Positions 46,044-57,306 of a stretch of DNA of 64,000 nt are shown here, in pieces; the first letter of the stretch is position 1, and every line of letters starts with the position of its first letter. The notes below the pieces were generated by a model, which saw only the letters and a program-made list of their open reading frames with translations, was not told the origin of the DNA and searched no databases. The DNA lies in assembly GCF_900106065.1 (NCBI RefSeq), contig NZ_LT629796.1, positions 2,826,001 through 2,890,000 of the forward strand, given 5' to 3'. Both the position numbers and the translations under genes were made by a program. This stretch comes from Pseudomonas mandelii. Its GTDB lineage: Bacteria > Pseudomonadota > Gammaproteobacteria > Pseudomonadales > Pseudomonadaceae.

Positions 46044-46136
46044 TTGTGGGAGCGAGCCTGCTCGCGAAGGCATACGGACATTCAACATCGATGTTGAATG
46101 ATCCGGCGCTTTCGCGAGCAGGCTCGCTCCCACAGG
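46044..46136. repeat. REP doublet (type TGTGGGAGCGAGCCTGCTCGCGA)
   Basis: TGTGGGAGCGAGCCTGCTCG and inverted CGAGCAGGCTCGCTCCCACA, 15 bases after the gbcB stop and before the convergent SDR gene. Confidence 0.85.
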
Positions 46137-46166
46137 TTTTGTATCTTTTCTGACCGGTTGTTTTCT

Positions 46167-46991
46167 TCAGTCGACAAACAGGTCCGGCATCAGCGGGTCA
46201 GTGGTGTCGGGCGCGAACCGATACTGTTCAAAATCCGTCACCCCGTGCTCACTCAGAATCTCTTCATCAATCAGCAACCGCCCGGTAATGCTGCGACCGC
46301 TGCTGTCCAGAATTGCGTAAGCAGCATCGGCCATGATCGCCGGCGTTCGTGCGTGTTTGAAGGATTCCCTTGAGCCAAGCTGAAACTCGATGGCCGCCGT
46401 CGCAATCATCGTCTGCGGCCACAACGAATTGACGCTGATGCCATAACTGGCAAATTCCTCACTCATGCCCAGGGTCAGCATGCTCATGCCGTATTTGGTC
46501 ACCGTGTAGGGGCTGTATTGGGCGAACCATTTCGTCGCCAGGTTCAACGGTGGCGACAGGTTAAGAATGTGACCCTTGGTTTTTTTCAGATAGGGCAGGG
46601 CAGCCTGGCTGCACAGCAACACGGCGCGGGTGTTGATTTGGTGCATCAGGTCGAAGCGCTTGAGCTCGATGTGTTGAACGCCGGTCAGCTTGATCGCCCC
46701 GGCGTTGTTGATCAATGCATCGATACCGCCGAAATGCTCGTGGGCCTGGGCCAGCGCCTCGCGTACCGCGAGTTCATCGCGAACATCCACCTGCAAGGCC
46801 AGCGCCTTGCCACCCGCGTCTTCAACTTCCTTGGCCACGCTGAAAATCGTGCCGGGCAGTTTGGGGTGGGGGTCGGCGCTTTTGGCGGCAATCACAATGT
46901 TGGCCCCATCCCGCGCAGCTCGCAGCGCGATCTCACGACCAATCCCACGGCTGGCACCGGTAATGAACAGGGTTTTGCCTTGTAAGGACAT
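46167..46991 (-). CDS. Short-chain dehydrogenase (HSDL2-like)
   Basis: 274 residues from MSLQGKTLFITGASRGIGRE, with GGAG seven bases upstream. NAD(P) motif TGASRGIG (about 11-18), NNAG, and the Tyr-x3-Lys pair in YSPYTVTKYGMS. Long SDR resembling hydroxysteroid dehydrogenase-like protein 2 without its sterol-carrier domain. Substrate unknown. Probably monocistronic; not an obvious part of betaine catabolism. Confidence 0.85.
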   Translation of the reverse strand: MSLQGKTLFITGASRGIGREIALRAARDGANIVIAAKSADPHPKLPGTIFSVAKEVEDAGGKALALQVDVRDELAVREALAQAHEHFGGIDALINNAGAIKLTGVQHIELKRFDLMHQINTRAVLLCSQAALPYLKKTKGHILNLSPPLNLATKWFAQYSPYTVTKYGMSMLTLGMSEEFASYGISVNSLWPQTMIATAAIEFQLGSRESFKHARTPAIMADAAYAILDSSGRSITGRLLIDEEILSEHGVTDFEQYRFAPDTTDPLMPDLFVD

Positions 46992-47096
46992 GCGTACGCT
47001 CCTGATTATTATTGTCTGAGCGGATAGAAGCGGCTCGCCAATCAATGTAGACCAAGAGTTTCAGGGTGAGTGATCAGGGGAGGGGGAAAGGGGTTT

Positions 47097-47231
47097 TGTG
47101 GCGAGGGAGCTTGCTCCCGCTGGGCTGCGAAGCGGCCCCGAATACTGAGAATGCGGTCTGTCTGGCAGACCGCATTGGCTGGTTCTACGACGGCTGCGCC
47201 GCCGAGCGGGAGCAAGCTCCCTCGCCACAGG
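47097..47231. repeat. REP doublet (type TGTGGCGAGGGAGCTTGCTCCC)
   Basis: TGTGGCGAGGGAGCTTGCTC and inverted GAGCAAGCTCCCTCGCCACA with GC-rich inner arms. Between ltaE and the SDR gene. Confidence 0.85.
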
Positions 47232-47255
47232 GGATCGGGTTGCTGTTTGAAGGAA

Positions 47256-48296
47256 TCAGTGGGACATGACTTCGCGAATATCCGCCGCCAATTCACGTAC
47301 GCGTTCTTCTTCGGTATCCCACGAGCACATGAAGCGTGCGCCGCCGTTGCCGATGAAGGTGTAGAAACGCCAGCCCTTGGCCGTCAGTGCAGCGATGGCC
47401 GGCTCCGACAGTTGCAGGAACACGCCGTTGGCCTGTACCGGGAACATCAGTTCCACGCCGGGAATATCGCTGACCAGTTCTGCAAGAAGCTGCGCGCAAT
47501 GGTTGGCGTGGCGAGCGTATTTGAGCCAGGCGTCGTTTTCCAGAATCCCGACCCACGGTGCCGACAGGAAACGCATTTTCGAGGCCAGTTGCCCCGCCTG
47601 TTTGCAGCGGTAGTCGAAGTCTTCGGCCAGTTTGTGGTTGAAGAACAGAATCGCTTCACCCACCGCCATGCCGTTTTTCGTGCCGCCGAAGCACAACACA
47701 TCGACGCCGGCTTTCCAGGTCAGGTCGGCCGGGGAGCAGCCGAGGAATGCGCAGGCGTTGGAGAAGCGCGCGCCGTCCATGTGCAGGTTCAGGCCCAGCT
47801 CTTTGCAGGTGGCGCTGATGGCGCGGATTTCTTCCGGGGTGTAGACGCTGCCGACTTCGGTGGCCTGGGTCAGGGTCACGACGCGGGGTTTCGGGTAGTG
47901 GATGTCCTGGCGCTTGAGGGCGACTTCGCGGATCGATTCCGGGGTCAGCTTGCCGTTTTCGGTGCGGGCAATGAGCAACTTGGAACCGTTGGAGAAGAAT
48001 TCCGGCGCGCCGCACTCGTCGGTTTCGACGTGGGCGGTTTCCGAGCAGATCACGCTGTGGTAACTCTGGCACAGAGACGACAGGGCCAGCGAGTTGGCCG
48101 CGGTGCCGTTGAAGGCGAAAAACACTTCGCAGTCGGTTTCGAACAGTTTGCGGAAATCATCGGACGCGCGTGCGGTCCATTCATCGTCGCCGTAAGCGCG
48201 TTGGTGGCCGTGGTTGGCCTGTTCCATGGCAGCCCAGGCTTCAGGGCAGATACCGGAATAGTTGTCGCTGGCGAATTGTTGGCTCTTATCGGTCAT
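47256..48296 (-). CDS. ltaE: Low-specificity L-threonine aldolase
   Basis: 346 residues from MTDKSQQFASDNYSG, the length of the known Pseudomonas enzyme. PLP-dependent cleavage of L-threonine or L-allo-threonine to glycine and acetaldehyde. The Schiff-base lysine is in CFGGTKNGMAVGEA. FNGTAANSLAL and HMDGARFSNA are family signatures. Placed at the glycine node between gbcAB and glyA-sox. A longer reading from 48347 was rejected. Confidence 0.93.
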   Translation of the reverse strand: MTDKSQQFASDNYSGICPEAWAAMEQANHGHQRAYGDDEWTARASDDFRKLFETDCEVFFAFNGTAANSLALSSLCQSYHSVICSETAHVETDECGAPEFFSNGSKLLIARTENGKLTPESIREVALKRQDIHYPKPRVVTLTQATEVGSVYTPEEIRAISATCKELGLNLHMDGARFSNACAFLGCSPADLTWKAGVDVLCFGGTKNGMAVGEAILFFNHKLAEDFDYRCKQAGQLASKMRFLSAPWVGILENDAWLKYARHANHCAQLLAELVSDIPGVELMFPVQANGVFLQLSEPAIAALTAKGWRFYTFIGNGGARFMCSWDTEEERVRELAADIREVMSH

Positions 48297-48429
48297 GGCC
48301 CTGCTTTCCGTGGTCGAGACGCTTATGGTGAAGCGCCTCGTGGTCAATGATGGTGCGCACTTTACCGAAGATCATCCGGCGAGCACACGGGATGCGTCTG
48401 ACAGAACACTACAAAGACGACGGGCAATT

Positions 48430-49146
48430 ATGCACATGACGCAAAGGGATGGGGCACTGGATCTGCTCAAGTGGCTGGCGCTATTGAGCATGGTGCTCGA
48501 TCACCTGCGATATGTCGGTTACTCCGTCGATCTGCTGTATGTGCCGGGACGGCTGGCGTTTCCGTGGTTCTGCCTGGCGATGGCGGCCAACCTTGCGCGC
48601 ACTGGTGCCACGACGACCGACGGCCAGTGGCGTTACCTGGGCTGGTTGCTGTTGTTCAGCGCCCTGAGCGAAATTCCCTACCGGATGTACATTCCCGATC
48701 CCGACACCTTGAACGTGTTGCCTACGCTGGCGCTGGGATTGCTGGTGGCCCGCGGCTGGCAGGATCAACGCCTGCAATCACGACTGCTCGCGGTGGTTGC
48801 GCTGGCGCTGGCGGCGCTGTTCCCGCAGTGGCTGATGTTTGGATTCTTCGGGGTGCTGCTGCCGCTGGCGACGTTGCTGGTGATCCGCCGGCCCTGGTAT
48901 TTCAGCCTGTTGCCGGGGTTGGTGTGTTTGGCGGCGAATCAATGGGAGGTGCTGTTTTACTCCGCGCGGATCGGCAACCGTGCAGCCTTCCTCGGCATTG
49001 CCGCCTGTCTGATTGCGCCATTGCTCGGGTTGTTCCTGTTGCGACATACCCGGCATTTCCAGCCGCCGCCAATGCGGCGTTGGGCGTATGCCTTGTATCC
49101 GCTGCATTTTTTGCTGTTGCTCGCAATGCGCCAGGCAATCGCCTGA
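48430..49146 (+). CDS. TraX-family membrane protein
   Basis: 238 residues from MHMTQRDGALDLLKWLALLS; the RDGALDLLKWLALLSMVLDHL opening is the TraX signature. About seven to eight hydrophobic segments. The family includes the F-pilin N-acetyltransferase TraX, but chromosomal members have no assigned role. No conjugation genes are near. The start is uncertain by two codons because no clear ribosome site is visible. Divergent from ltaE. Confidence 0.8.
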   Translation: MHMTQRDGALDLLKWLALLSMVLDHLRYVGYSVDLLYVPGRLAFPWFCLAMAANLARTGATTTDGQWRYLGWLLLFSALSEIPYRMYIPDPDTLNVLPTLALGLLVARGWQDQRLQSRLLAVVALALAALFPQWLMFGFFGVLLPLATLLVIRRPWYFSLLPGLVCLAANQWEVLFYSARIGNRAAFLGIAACLIAPLLGLFLLRHTRHFQPPPMRRWAYALYPLHFLLLLAMRQAIA

Positions 49147-49149
49147 CCC

Positions 49150-49242
49150 CTGTAGGAGTGAGCCTGCTCGCGATGAGGCCGTCACAGCCAGCATTGATGT
49201 TGCCTGACCCACCGCTATCGCGAGCAGGCTCACTCCTACAGG
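49150..49242. repeat. REP doublet (type TGTAGGAGTGAGCCTGCTCGCGA)
   Basis: TGTAGGAGTGAGCCTGCTCG and inverted CGAGCAGGCTCACTCCTACA. Between the TraX-like gene and glyA. Confidence 0.85.
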
Positions 49243-49430
49243 GGTTCCTTGGTGATTTGAGGAGTGTGTTCGGCATGCCATTTCCCGCCATGTCGTAAAC
49301 GCACCTTTGCGTGGCGTCCGTAGGCATTTGGCCTGTCTGCGCCGGTCATACCATCGCATCAAAGGGCACTGTCGAAACACCGGTGCCTTACCGAGACGAA
49401 TGGCGCATAGATGCCGCTGGGAGAGACGCG

Positions 49431-50684
<1,254 letters not shown>

Positions 50685-50707
50685 GCGCGGTTTTGGAGTA
50701 AATGACT

Positions 50708-51958
50708 ATGCAACGCTACTCGGGCTTCGGCCTCTTCAAACACTCCCTCAGCCATCACGAAAACTGGCAGAAAATGTGGCGCACGCCGACCCCTAAAAAG
50801 GTCTATGACGTGGTCATCGTCGGCGGTGGCGGGCATGGTCTCGCCACGGCTTACTACCTGGCCAAAGAGCACGGCATCACCAACGTGGCCGTGGTCGAGA
50901 AAGGCTGGCTGGGCGGCGGTAACACCGCGCGCAACACCACCATCGTTCGCTCCAACTACCTGTGGGACGAGTCGGCGCACCTGTACGAACACGCGATGAA
51001 ATTGTGGGAAGGTTTGTCCCAGGATCTGAACTACAACGTCATGTTCTCCCAGCGCGGCGTTTACAACCTGTGCCACACCCTGCAAGACATCCGTGATTCC
51101 GAGCGTCGGGTCAGCGCCAACCGCCTCAACGGCGTGGACGGTGAACTGCTCGATGCCAAGCAAGTGGCCGACGAGATCCCGTACCTCGACTGCTCGAAGA
51201 ACACTCGCTACCCGGTGATGGGCGCAACCGTTCAGCGTCGCGGCGGCGTGGCCCGTCACGATGCCGTGGCGTGGGGCTTTGCCCGTGCCGCCGACGCCTT
51301 GGGCGTGGACCTGATCCAGCAGACCGAAGTGATCGGCTTCCGCAAGGAAAACGGCGTGTGCATCGGCGTTGAAACCAACAAAGGCTTCATCGGCGCCAAG
51401 CGCGTCGGCGTGGTGACCGCCGGTAACTCCGGGCACATGGCCAAGCTGGCCGGTTTCCGCCTGCCGATCGAATCCCATCCGCTGCAAGCGCTGGTGTCCG
51501 AGCCGATCAAGCCGATTATCGACAGTGTGATCATGTCCAACGCCGTACACGGTTACATCAGCCAGTCCGACAAGGGCGACCTGGTGATCGGCGCCGGTAT
51601 CGACGGCTACAACGGCTACGGCCAGCGTGGTTCGTACCCGGTGATCGAACACACCATCCAGGCCATCGTCGAGATGTTCCCGGTGTTGTCCCGCGTGCGC
51701 ATGAACCGGCAGTGGGGCGGCATCGTCGACACCACACCGGATGCCTGCCCGATCATCTCGAAAACCCCGGTCCCGAACATGTTCTTCAACTGCGGTTGGG
51801 GTACCGGCGGCTTCAAGGCCACACCTGGCTCGGGCAACGTGTTTGCCGCGAGTCTGGCCAAGGGTGAAATGCACCCATTGGCCGCACCTTTCTCCATCGA
51901 CCGTTTCCACAACGGTGCGTTGATCGATGAACACGGCGCTGCTGCGGTTGCCCACTAA
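50708..51958 (+). CDS. soxB: Sarcosine oxidase beta subunit SoxB
   Basis: 416 residues from [20 protein letters not shown]. The ATG at 50708 has GGAG at nine-base spacing and is preferred over the ATG two codons earlier. FAD motif [18 protein letters not shown] (about residues 33-50) and a DAO fold with [18 protein letters not shown]. It holds covalent FMN at the SoxA interface and demethylates sarcosine to glycine. Second gene of glyA-soxBDAG. Confidence 0.95.
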   Translation: MQRYSGFGLFKHSLSHHENWQKMWRTPTPKKVYDVVIVGGGGHGLATAYYLAKEHGITNVAVVEKGWLGGGNTARNTTIVRSNYLWDESAHLYEHAMKLWEGLSQDLNYNVMFSQRGVYNLCHTLQDIRDSERRVSANRLNGVDGELLDAKQVADEIPYLDCSKNTRYPVMGATVQRRGGVARHDAVAWGFARAADALGVDLIQQTEVIGFRKENGVCIGVETNKGFIGAKRVGVVTAGNSGHMAKLAGFRLPIESHPLQALVSEPIKPIIDSVIMSNAVHGYISQSDKGDLVIGAGIDGYNGYGQRGSYPVIEHTIQAIVEMFPVLSRVRMNRQWGGIVDTTPDACPIISKTPVPNMFFNCGWGTGGFKATPGSGNVFAASLAKGEMHPLAAPFSIDRFHNGALIDEHGAAAVAH

Positions 51959-51972
51959 CAGGAGAAATCCCC

Positions 51973-52302
51973 ATGTTGCATATCTTCTGTCCTCACTGCG
52001 GCGAGTTGCGCTCCGAAGAGGAATTCCACGCATCCGGCCAGGCGCACATTCCGCGCCCGCTGGATCCGAACACCTGCACCGACGAGGAGTGGGGCGACTA
52101 CATGTTCTTCCGCGATAACCCTCGCGGTCTGCACCACGAGTTGTGGGATCACGTCGCCGGTTGCCGTCAGTATTTCAACGCGACCCGCGACACCGTGACC
52201 TACGAGATTCTCGAGACCTACAAGATCGGCGCCAAGCCGCAGTTCACCGACAAGACCGATAGCCCGAAAGCGGCCACGACGGCTCTGGGAGAGAAGGTAT
52301 GA
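51973..52302 (+). CDS. soxD: Sarcosine oxidase delta subunit SoxD
   Basis: 109 residues, AGGAG before the ATG. Small zinc-binding subunit with CPHC at about 6-9, a histidine in EEFHASGQAH, and a later cysteine in VAGCRQYFNATRDT. Structural role in the heterotetramer. The stop overlaps the soxA start (ATGA). Confidence 0.94.
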   Translation: MLHIFCPHCGELRSEEEFHASGQAHIPRPLDPNTCTDEEWGDYMFFRDNPRGLHHELWDHVAGCRQYFNATRDTVTYEILETYKIGAKPQFTDKTDSPKAATTALGEKV

Positions 52303-55300
52303 GCCAGATCAATCGCCTGTCCAACGGCGGACGGATCGACCGCAACAAAGTGCTGAGCTTCACCTTCAACGGTCAGGTCTACAAAGGCTTTGAAGGCGAT
52401 TCGCTGGCCGCTGCCCTGCTGGCCAACGGTGTCGACATCATCGGTCGCAGCTTCAAGTATTCCCGTCCGCGCGGCATCTTCGCTGCCGGCGCCGAAGAGC
52501 CGAATGCCGTGCTGCAGATCGGCGCGACCGAAGCCACGCAGATCCCGAACGTACGTGCCACGCAACAAGCGCTGTATCAAGGCCTGGTCGCCACCAGCAC
52601 CAACGGCTGGCCAAGCGTCAACAACGACATGATGGGGATTCTCGGCAAGGTCGGCGGCAAGCTGATGCCGCCGGGCTTCTACTACAAAACCTTCATGTAC
52701 CCGCAATCGTTCTGGATGACTTACGAGAAGTACATCCGTAAGGCCGCCGGCCTTGGCCGCTCGCCGACCGAGAACGATCCGGACACCTACGACTACATGA
52801 ACCAGCACTGCGACGTGCTGATCGTCGGCGGTGGCCCCGCAGGTCTGGCCGCTGCACTGGCGGCTGCGCGCAGCGGTGCTCGTGTCATCCTCGCCGATGA
52901 ACAGGAAGAGTTCGGCGGCAGCCTGCTCGACTCCCGCGAAAGCCTCGACGGCAAGCCAGCGGCCGAGTGGGTCGCCAGCGTCATCGCCGAACTGAAAGAC
53001 ACCCCGGACGTGCTGCTGTTGCCGCGCGCCACGGTCAACGGTTACCACGACCATAACTTCCTGACCATTCACGAGCGCCTGACCGATCACCTCGGCGACC
53101 GCGCTCCGATTGGCCAGGTGCGTCAGCGCATCCACCGGGTTCGCGCCAAACGTGTGGTGCTGGCAACCGGCGCTCACGAGCGCCCACTGGTCTACGGCAA
53201 CAACGACGTGCCGGGCAACATGCTGGCCGGCGCTGTCTCGACTTACGTTCGCCGTTACGGCGTGGCACCGGGCAAGAAACTGGTGCTGTCGACCAACAAC
53301 GATCACGCCTACCGCGTGGCGCTGGATTGGCTCGATGCCAGCCTGCAAGTGGTGGCCATCGCCGACGCCCGCAGCAATCCGCGCGGTGCATTGGTTGAAG
53401 AAGCGCGCGCCAAAGGCATTCGCATCCTGACCGGCAGCGCCGTGATCGAGGCCCGTGGCAGCAAGCACGTGACCGCCGCTCGCGTTGCCGCGATCGATGT
53501 CAAAGCACACGCCGTGACCAGCCCTGGCGAGTGGCTTGATTGCGATTTGATCGCCAGCTCCGGTGGTTACAGCCCGGTGGTTCACTTGGCTTCTCACCTG
53601 GGTGGCAAACCGATCTGGCGTGAAGACATCCTCGGTTTCGTACCGGGCGAAGCACCGCAGAAACGCGTGTGCGTTGGTGGCATCAACGGCGTCTACGGCC
53701 TCGGCGATTCGTTGGCCGATGGTTTTGAAGGCGGCGCTCGCGCAGCCAGCGAAGCCGGTTTCAGTGTGGTCGAAGGCACGTTGCCGAAGGCCCTGAGCCG
53801 TCTCGAAGAGCCCACCCTGGCGCTGTTCCAGGTGCCGCACGAAAAAGGCACCTCACGCGGACCGAAGCAATTCGTCGACCTGCAAAACGACGTCACCGCC
53901 GCCGCCATCGAACTGGCGACCCGCGAAGGCTTCGAGTCGGTCGAGCACGTCAAACGCTACACCGCACTGGGCTTCGGCACTGACCAGGGCAAGCTCGGCA
54001 ACGTCAACGGCCTGGCCATCGCCGCCCGTTCGCTGAACGTGACCATCCCGCAGATGGGCACCACCATGTTCCGCCCGAACTACACGCCGGTAACCTTCGG
54101 CGCCGTGGCCGGTCGTCACTGTGGGCACATCTTCGAACCTGTCCGTCACACCGCGCTGCATCACTGGCACGTGAAAAACGGCGCCGAGTTTGAAGACGTC
54201 GGTCAGTGGAAGCGTCCTTGGTACTTCCCGAAAAACGGTGAAGACATTCACGCTGCGGTGAAACGCGAATGCAAAGCCGTGCGCGACAGCGTCGGCCTGC
54301 TGGACGCTTCGACCCTGGGCAAGATCGACATCCAGGGCCCGGACACCCGCGAGTTCCTGAACCGCATCTACACCAACGCCTGGACCAAGCTCGACGTGGG
54401 CAAGGCCCGTTACGGCCTGATGTGCAAAGAAGACGGCATGGTGTTCGACGACGGCGTGACCGCATGCCTGGCCGATAACCACTTCGTGATGACCACCACC
54501 ACCGGCGGCGCTGCTCGCGTGCTGCAATGGCTGGAAATCTACCACCAGACCGAATGGCCAGACCTGAAGGTGTACTTCACGTCCGTGACGGATCACTGGG
54601 CAACCATGACCCTGTCCGGGCCGAACAGCCGCAAGCTGCTCAGCGAAGTGACCGACGCAGATCTGAGCAACGAAGCCTTCCCGTTCATGACCTGGAAAGA
54701 AGCTTTGGTCGGCGGTGTGCCGGCGCGGATTTTCCGGATTTCGTTTACCGGTGAGCTGTCGTACGAAGTCAACGTGCAAGCCGACTATGCGATGGGCGTG
54801 CTCGAGAAAATCGTCGAGGCTGGCAAGCAGTACAACCTGACCCCGTATGGCACCGAAACCATGCACATCCTGCGGGCCGAGAAGGGCTTCATCATCGTCG
54901 GTCAGGACACCGACGGCTCGATGACCCCGGACGACCTGAACATGGGCTGGTGTGTCGGTCGCACCAAACCGTTCTCGTGGATTGGCCAGCGTGGCATGAA
55001 CCGCGAAGACTGCGTGCGTGATCAACGCAAACAGCTGGTGGGCCTGAAACCGATCGACCCGACCAAATGGCTGCCGGAAGGTGCGCAACTGGTGTTCAAC
55101 ACCAAGCAGACGATCCCGATGACGATGGTCGGTCACGTCACTTCCAGCTACCTGCACAACTCCCTGGGCTATTCGTTTGCCATGGGCGTGGTGAAGGGCG
55201 GTTTGAAGCGCATCGGTGAGCGCGTGTTCGCACCGCTGGCCGATGGCAGCGTGATCGAGGCGGAAATCGTTTCTTCGGTGTTCTTCGATCCAAAGGGTGA

Positions 55301-55316
55301 TCGCCAGAACATCTAA
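52299..55316 (+). CDS. soxA: Sarcosine oxidase alpha subunit SoxA
   Basis: 1005 residues. N-terminal Fer2_4-like domain without iron-sulfur cysteines (LSFTFNGQVYKGFEGDSLA), NAD-binding Rossmann (DVLIVGGGPAGLAAALAAARSG, about 168) and a second nucleotide-binding region (ATGAHERPLVYGNNDVPG). The C-terminal GcvT-like THF domain (about 615-1000; ISFTGELSYEVN) captures the methyl carbon as methylene-THF. Translationally coupled to soxD. Confidence 0.95.
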   Translation: MSQINRLSNGGRIDRNKVLSFTFNGQVYKGFEGDSLAAALLANGVDIIGRSFKYSRPRGIFAAGAEEPNAVLQIGATEATQIPNVRATQQALYQGLVATSTNGWPSVNNDMMGILGKVGGKLMPPGFYYKTFMYPQSFWMTYEKYIRKAAGLGRSPTENDPDTYDYMNQHCDVLIVGGGPAGLAAALAAARSGARVILADEQEEFGGSLLDSRESLDGKPAAEWVASVIAELKDTPDVLLLPRATVNGYHDHNFLTIHERLTDHLGDRAPIGQVRQRIHRVRAKRVVLATGAHERPLVYGNNDVPGNMLAGAVSTYVRRYGVAPGKKLVLSTNNDHAYRVALDWLDASLQVVAIADARSNPRGALVEEARAKGIRILTGSAVIEARGSKHVTAARVAAIDVKAHAVTSPGEWLDCDLIASSGGYSPVVHLASHLGGKPIWREDILGFVPGEAPQKRVCVGGINGVYGLGDSLADGFEGGARAASEAGFSVVEGTLPKALSRLEEPTLALFQVPHEKGTSRGPKQFVDLQNDVTAAAIELATREGFESVEHVKRYTALGFGTDQGKLGNVNGLAIAARSLNVTIPQMGTTMFRPNYTPVTFGAVAGRHCGHIFEPVRHTALHHWHVKNGAEFEDVGQWKRPWYFPKNGEDIHAAVKRECKAVRDSVGLLDASTLGKIDIQGPDTREFLNRIYTNAWTKLDVGKARYGLMCKEDGMVFDDGVTACLADNHFVMTTTTGGAARVLQWLEIYHQTEWPDLKVYFTSVTDHWATMTLSGPNSRKLLSEVTDADLSNEAFPFMTWKEALVGGVPARIFRISFTGELSYEVNVQADYAMGVLEKIVEAGKQYNLTPYGTETMHILRAEKGFIIVGQDTDGSMTPDDLNMGWCVGRTKPFSWIGQRGMNREDCVRDQRKQLVGLKPIDPTKWLPEGAQLVFNTKQTIPMTMVGHVTSSYLHNSLGYSFAMGVVKGGLKRIGERVFAPLADGSVIEAEIVSSVFFDPKGDRQNI

Positions 55317-55351
55317 TGGCTTCGGGTCCTGTGGGGTGCCTGCTACCGCCT

Positions 55352-55416
55352 TCGCGAGCAGGCTCGCTCCCACAGGAGATCGCGGTCAAATGTGGGAGCT
55401 AGCCTGCTGGCGATGA
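55352..55416. repeat. REP pair in inverse configuration
   Basis: CGCGAGCAGGCTCGCTCCCA followed by TGTGGGAGCTAGCCTGCTGG: two halves pointing outward, the second slightly degraded. Lies inside the operon between soxA and soxG. Confidence 0.75.
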
Positions 55417-55465
55417 CGGCAGTGCAGCCACCACAGGAACCAACAGAATTCAGGAAAGGTGCTTT

Positions 55466-56098
55466 ATGACCGCAGCCAATGTGTACCAACAACGCCCAAC
55501 CACCGGGGCCAAGGCCGAGTCGTCGCTGCATCATGCCGGCCTCGCCAGCCTGGTGGGCAAGGGCCGTAAAAGCGCCGGCGTGATCGTGCGTGAGAAAAAA
55601 CTCCTCGGCCACCTGACTATTCGTGGTGATGGCCACGATGCGGCGTTCGCCGCTGGCGTGCACAAGGCCCTCGGGATCGAACTGCCGGCCGCGCTGACCG
55701 TCGTCGTCAAAGGCGAAACCAGCCTGCAATGGATGGGGCCGGATGAATGGCTGCTGATCGTGCCGACCGGCGAAGAATTCGCCGCCGAGCAAAAACTGCG
55801 TGAAGCGCTGGGCGACCTGCACATCGCGATCACCAACGTCAGCGGCGGCCAGCAGATCCTCGAACTGAGCGGCCCGAACGTGCGCCAGGTGCTGATGAAA
55901 TCCACCAGCTACGACGTGCACCCCAACAGTTTCCCGGTGGGCAAGGCTGTCGGCACCGTGTTTGCCAAGTCGCAACTGGTGATCCGCCACACCGCCGAAG
56001 ACACCTGGGAACTGCTGATCCGTCGCAGCTTCTCGGATTACTGGTGGTTGTGGTTGCAGGATGCGGCGGCGGAATACGGCCTAAGCGTCCAGGCCTGA
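55466..56098 (+). CDS. soxG: Sarcosine oxidase gamma subunit SoxG
   Basis: 210 residues, AGGAAAGG before the ATG. GcvT-like small fold typical of SoxG (SLQWMGPDEWLLIVP, NVSGGQQILELSGPNVRQVL, RRSFSDYWWLWLQDAAAEYG). Fourth subunit of the heterotetrameric enzyme. Separated from soxA by 149 bases holding a REP pair. Confidence 0.94.
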   Translation: MTAANVYQQRPTTGAKAESSLHHAGLASLVGKGRKSAGVIVREKKLLGHLTIRGDGHDAAFAAGVHKALGIELPAALTVVVKGETSLQWMGPDEWLLIVPTGEEFAAEQKLREALGDLHIAITNVSGGQQILELSGPNVRQVLMKSTSYDVHPNSFPVGKAVGTVFAKSQLVIRHTAEDTWELLIRRSFSDYWWLWLQDAAAEYGLSVQA

Positions 56099-56113
56099 TC
56101 AGGAGGCGATCAC

Positions 56114-56206
56114 CTGTGGGAGCGAGCCTGCTCGCGAAGGCGGTATCTCAGCGACATTGATGTCGACTGACACGCCCTCTTCGCGAGCAGGCTCGCTCCC
56201 ACAGGA
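56114..56206. repeat. REP doublet (type TGTGGGAGCGAGCCTGCTCGCGA)
   Basis: TGTGGGAGCGAGCCTGCTCG and inverted CGAGCAGGCTCGCTCCCACA, inside the operon between soxG and purU. Confidence 0.85.
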
Positions 56207-56245
56207 GAATGTTTTGTTCCCCGAACTCTCAGGAGTCACCGCACT

Positions 56246-57103
56246 ATGAGCCGCGCCCCAGACACATGGATTCTGACCGCCGACTGCCCAAGCGTCCTCG
56301 GCACCGTGGACGCGGTGACCCGCTTTCTGTTCGAGCAGGGCTGCTACGTCACCGAGCACCATTCCTTCGATGATCGGCTCTCGGGCCGTTTCTTCATTCG
56401 CGTGGAATTCCGCCAGCCCGATGGCTTCGACGAGCAAGCCTTCCGCGCCGGACTGGAAGAGCGTGGCAAAGCCTTCGGGATGGTCTTCGAGCTGACACCA
56501 CCGAACTACCGGCCAAAAGTGGTGATCATGGTCTCCAAGGCCGATCACTGCCTCAACGATTTACTCTACCGCCAACGCATTGGCCAATTGTCGATGGACG
56601 TGGCCGCCGTGGTGTCCAACCACCCGGACCTCAAACCGTTGGCCGACTGGCATCAGATTCCGTACTACCACTTCCCGCTGGACCCGAACGACAAGCCGTC
56701 GCAAGAGCGTCAGGTGTGGCAGGTGATCGAAGAGTCCGGCGCTGAACTGGTGATCCTTGCCCGCTACATGCAAGTCCTGTCGCCAGAGTTGTGCCGCAAA
56801 CTCGACGGCAAGGCGATCAACATCCATCACTCGTTGCTGCCGGGTTTCAAGGGCGCCAAGCCTTATCACCAGGCCTACAACAAGGGCGTGAAACTGGTCG
56901 GCGCCACGGCGCACTACATCAACAACGACCTGGACGAAGGGCCGATCATCGCCCAGGGCGTGGAGGCGGTGGACCACAGTCATTACCCGGAAGACTTGAT
57001 CGCCAAAGGTCGGGATATCGAAGGGCTGACCCTGGCGCGGGCCGTCGGGTATCACATTGAACGACGAGTGTTTCTCAACGCCAATCGCACGGTCGTTCTC
57101 TAG
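56246..57103 (+). CDS. purU: Formyltetrahydrofolate deformylase PurU
   Basis: 285 residues, AGGAG before the ATG. N-terminal ACT domain (about 8-80; WILTADCPSVLGTVDAVTRF) and a formyltransferase-type catalytic domain with NIHHSLLPGFKGAKPYHQAY and the Asp in NNDLDEGPII. Hydrolyses 10-formyl-THF to formate and THF, recycling folate loaded by sarcosine oxidation. Part of glyA-sox-purU-fdhA. Confidence 0.94.
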   Translation: MSRAPDTWILTADCPSVLGTVDAVTRFLFEQGCYVTEHHSFDDRLSGRFFIRVEFRQPDGFDEQAFRAGLEERGKAFGMVFELTPPNYRPKVVIMVSKADHCLNDLLYRQRIGQLSMDVAAVVSNHPDLKPLADWHQIPYYHFPLDPNDKPSQERQVWQVIEESGAELVILARYMQVLSPELCRKLDGKAINIHHSLLPGFKGAKPYHQAYNKGVKLVGATAHYINNDLDEGPIIAQGVEAVDHSHYPEDLIAKGRDIEGLTLARAVGYHIERRVFLNANRTVVL

Positions 57104-57108
57104 TTCGC

Positions 57109-57201
57109 TTTCGCGAGCAGGCTCGCTCCCACCGGTTTTGTGTTGGTCACAGACGTGTGTACACCCCCGATCAAATGTGGGAGCGAGCCTGCTCGCGAAG
57201 A
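57109..57201. repeat. REP pair in inverse configuration
   Basis: TTCGCGAGCAGGCTCGCTCC followed, after about 50 bases, by TGTGGGAGCGAGCCTGCTCG. Between purU and fdhA. Confidence 0.8.
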
Positions 57202-57306
57202 GGCCCTATCAGGCAACACAAGACACAGGCAATAACCCGAGCAATCAACGCGCCGCCGCTCCATGGCGACGCGACCGCTACATAAAAACAACAGCGAGGT
57301 GAAAGC

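Noticed and set aside
48430..49146. TraX-like gene taken as evidence of a conjugative element
   Set aside because: No relaxase, pilus or type IV secretion genes are near; a chromosomal TraX relative at this place also occurs in other Pseudomonas, by recollection.
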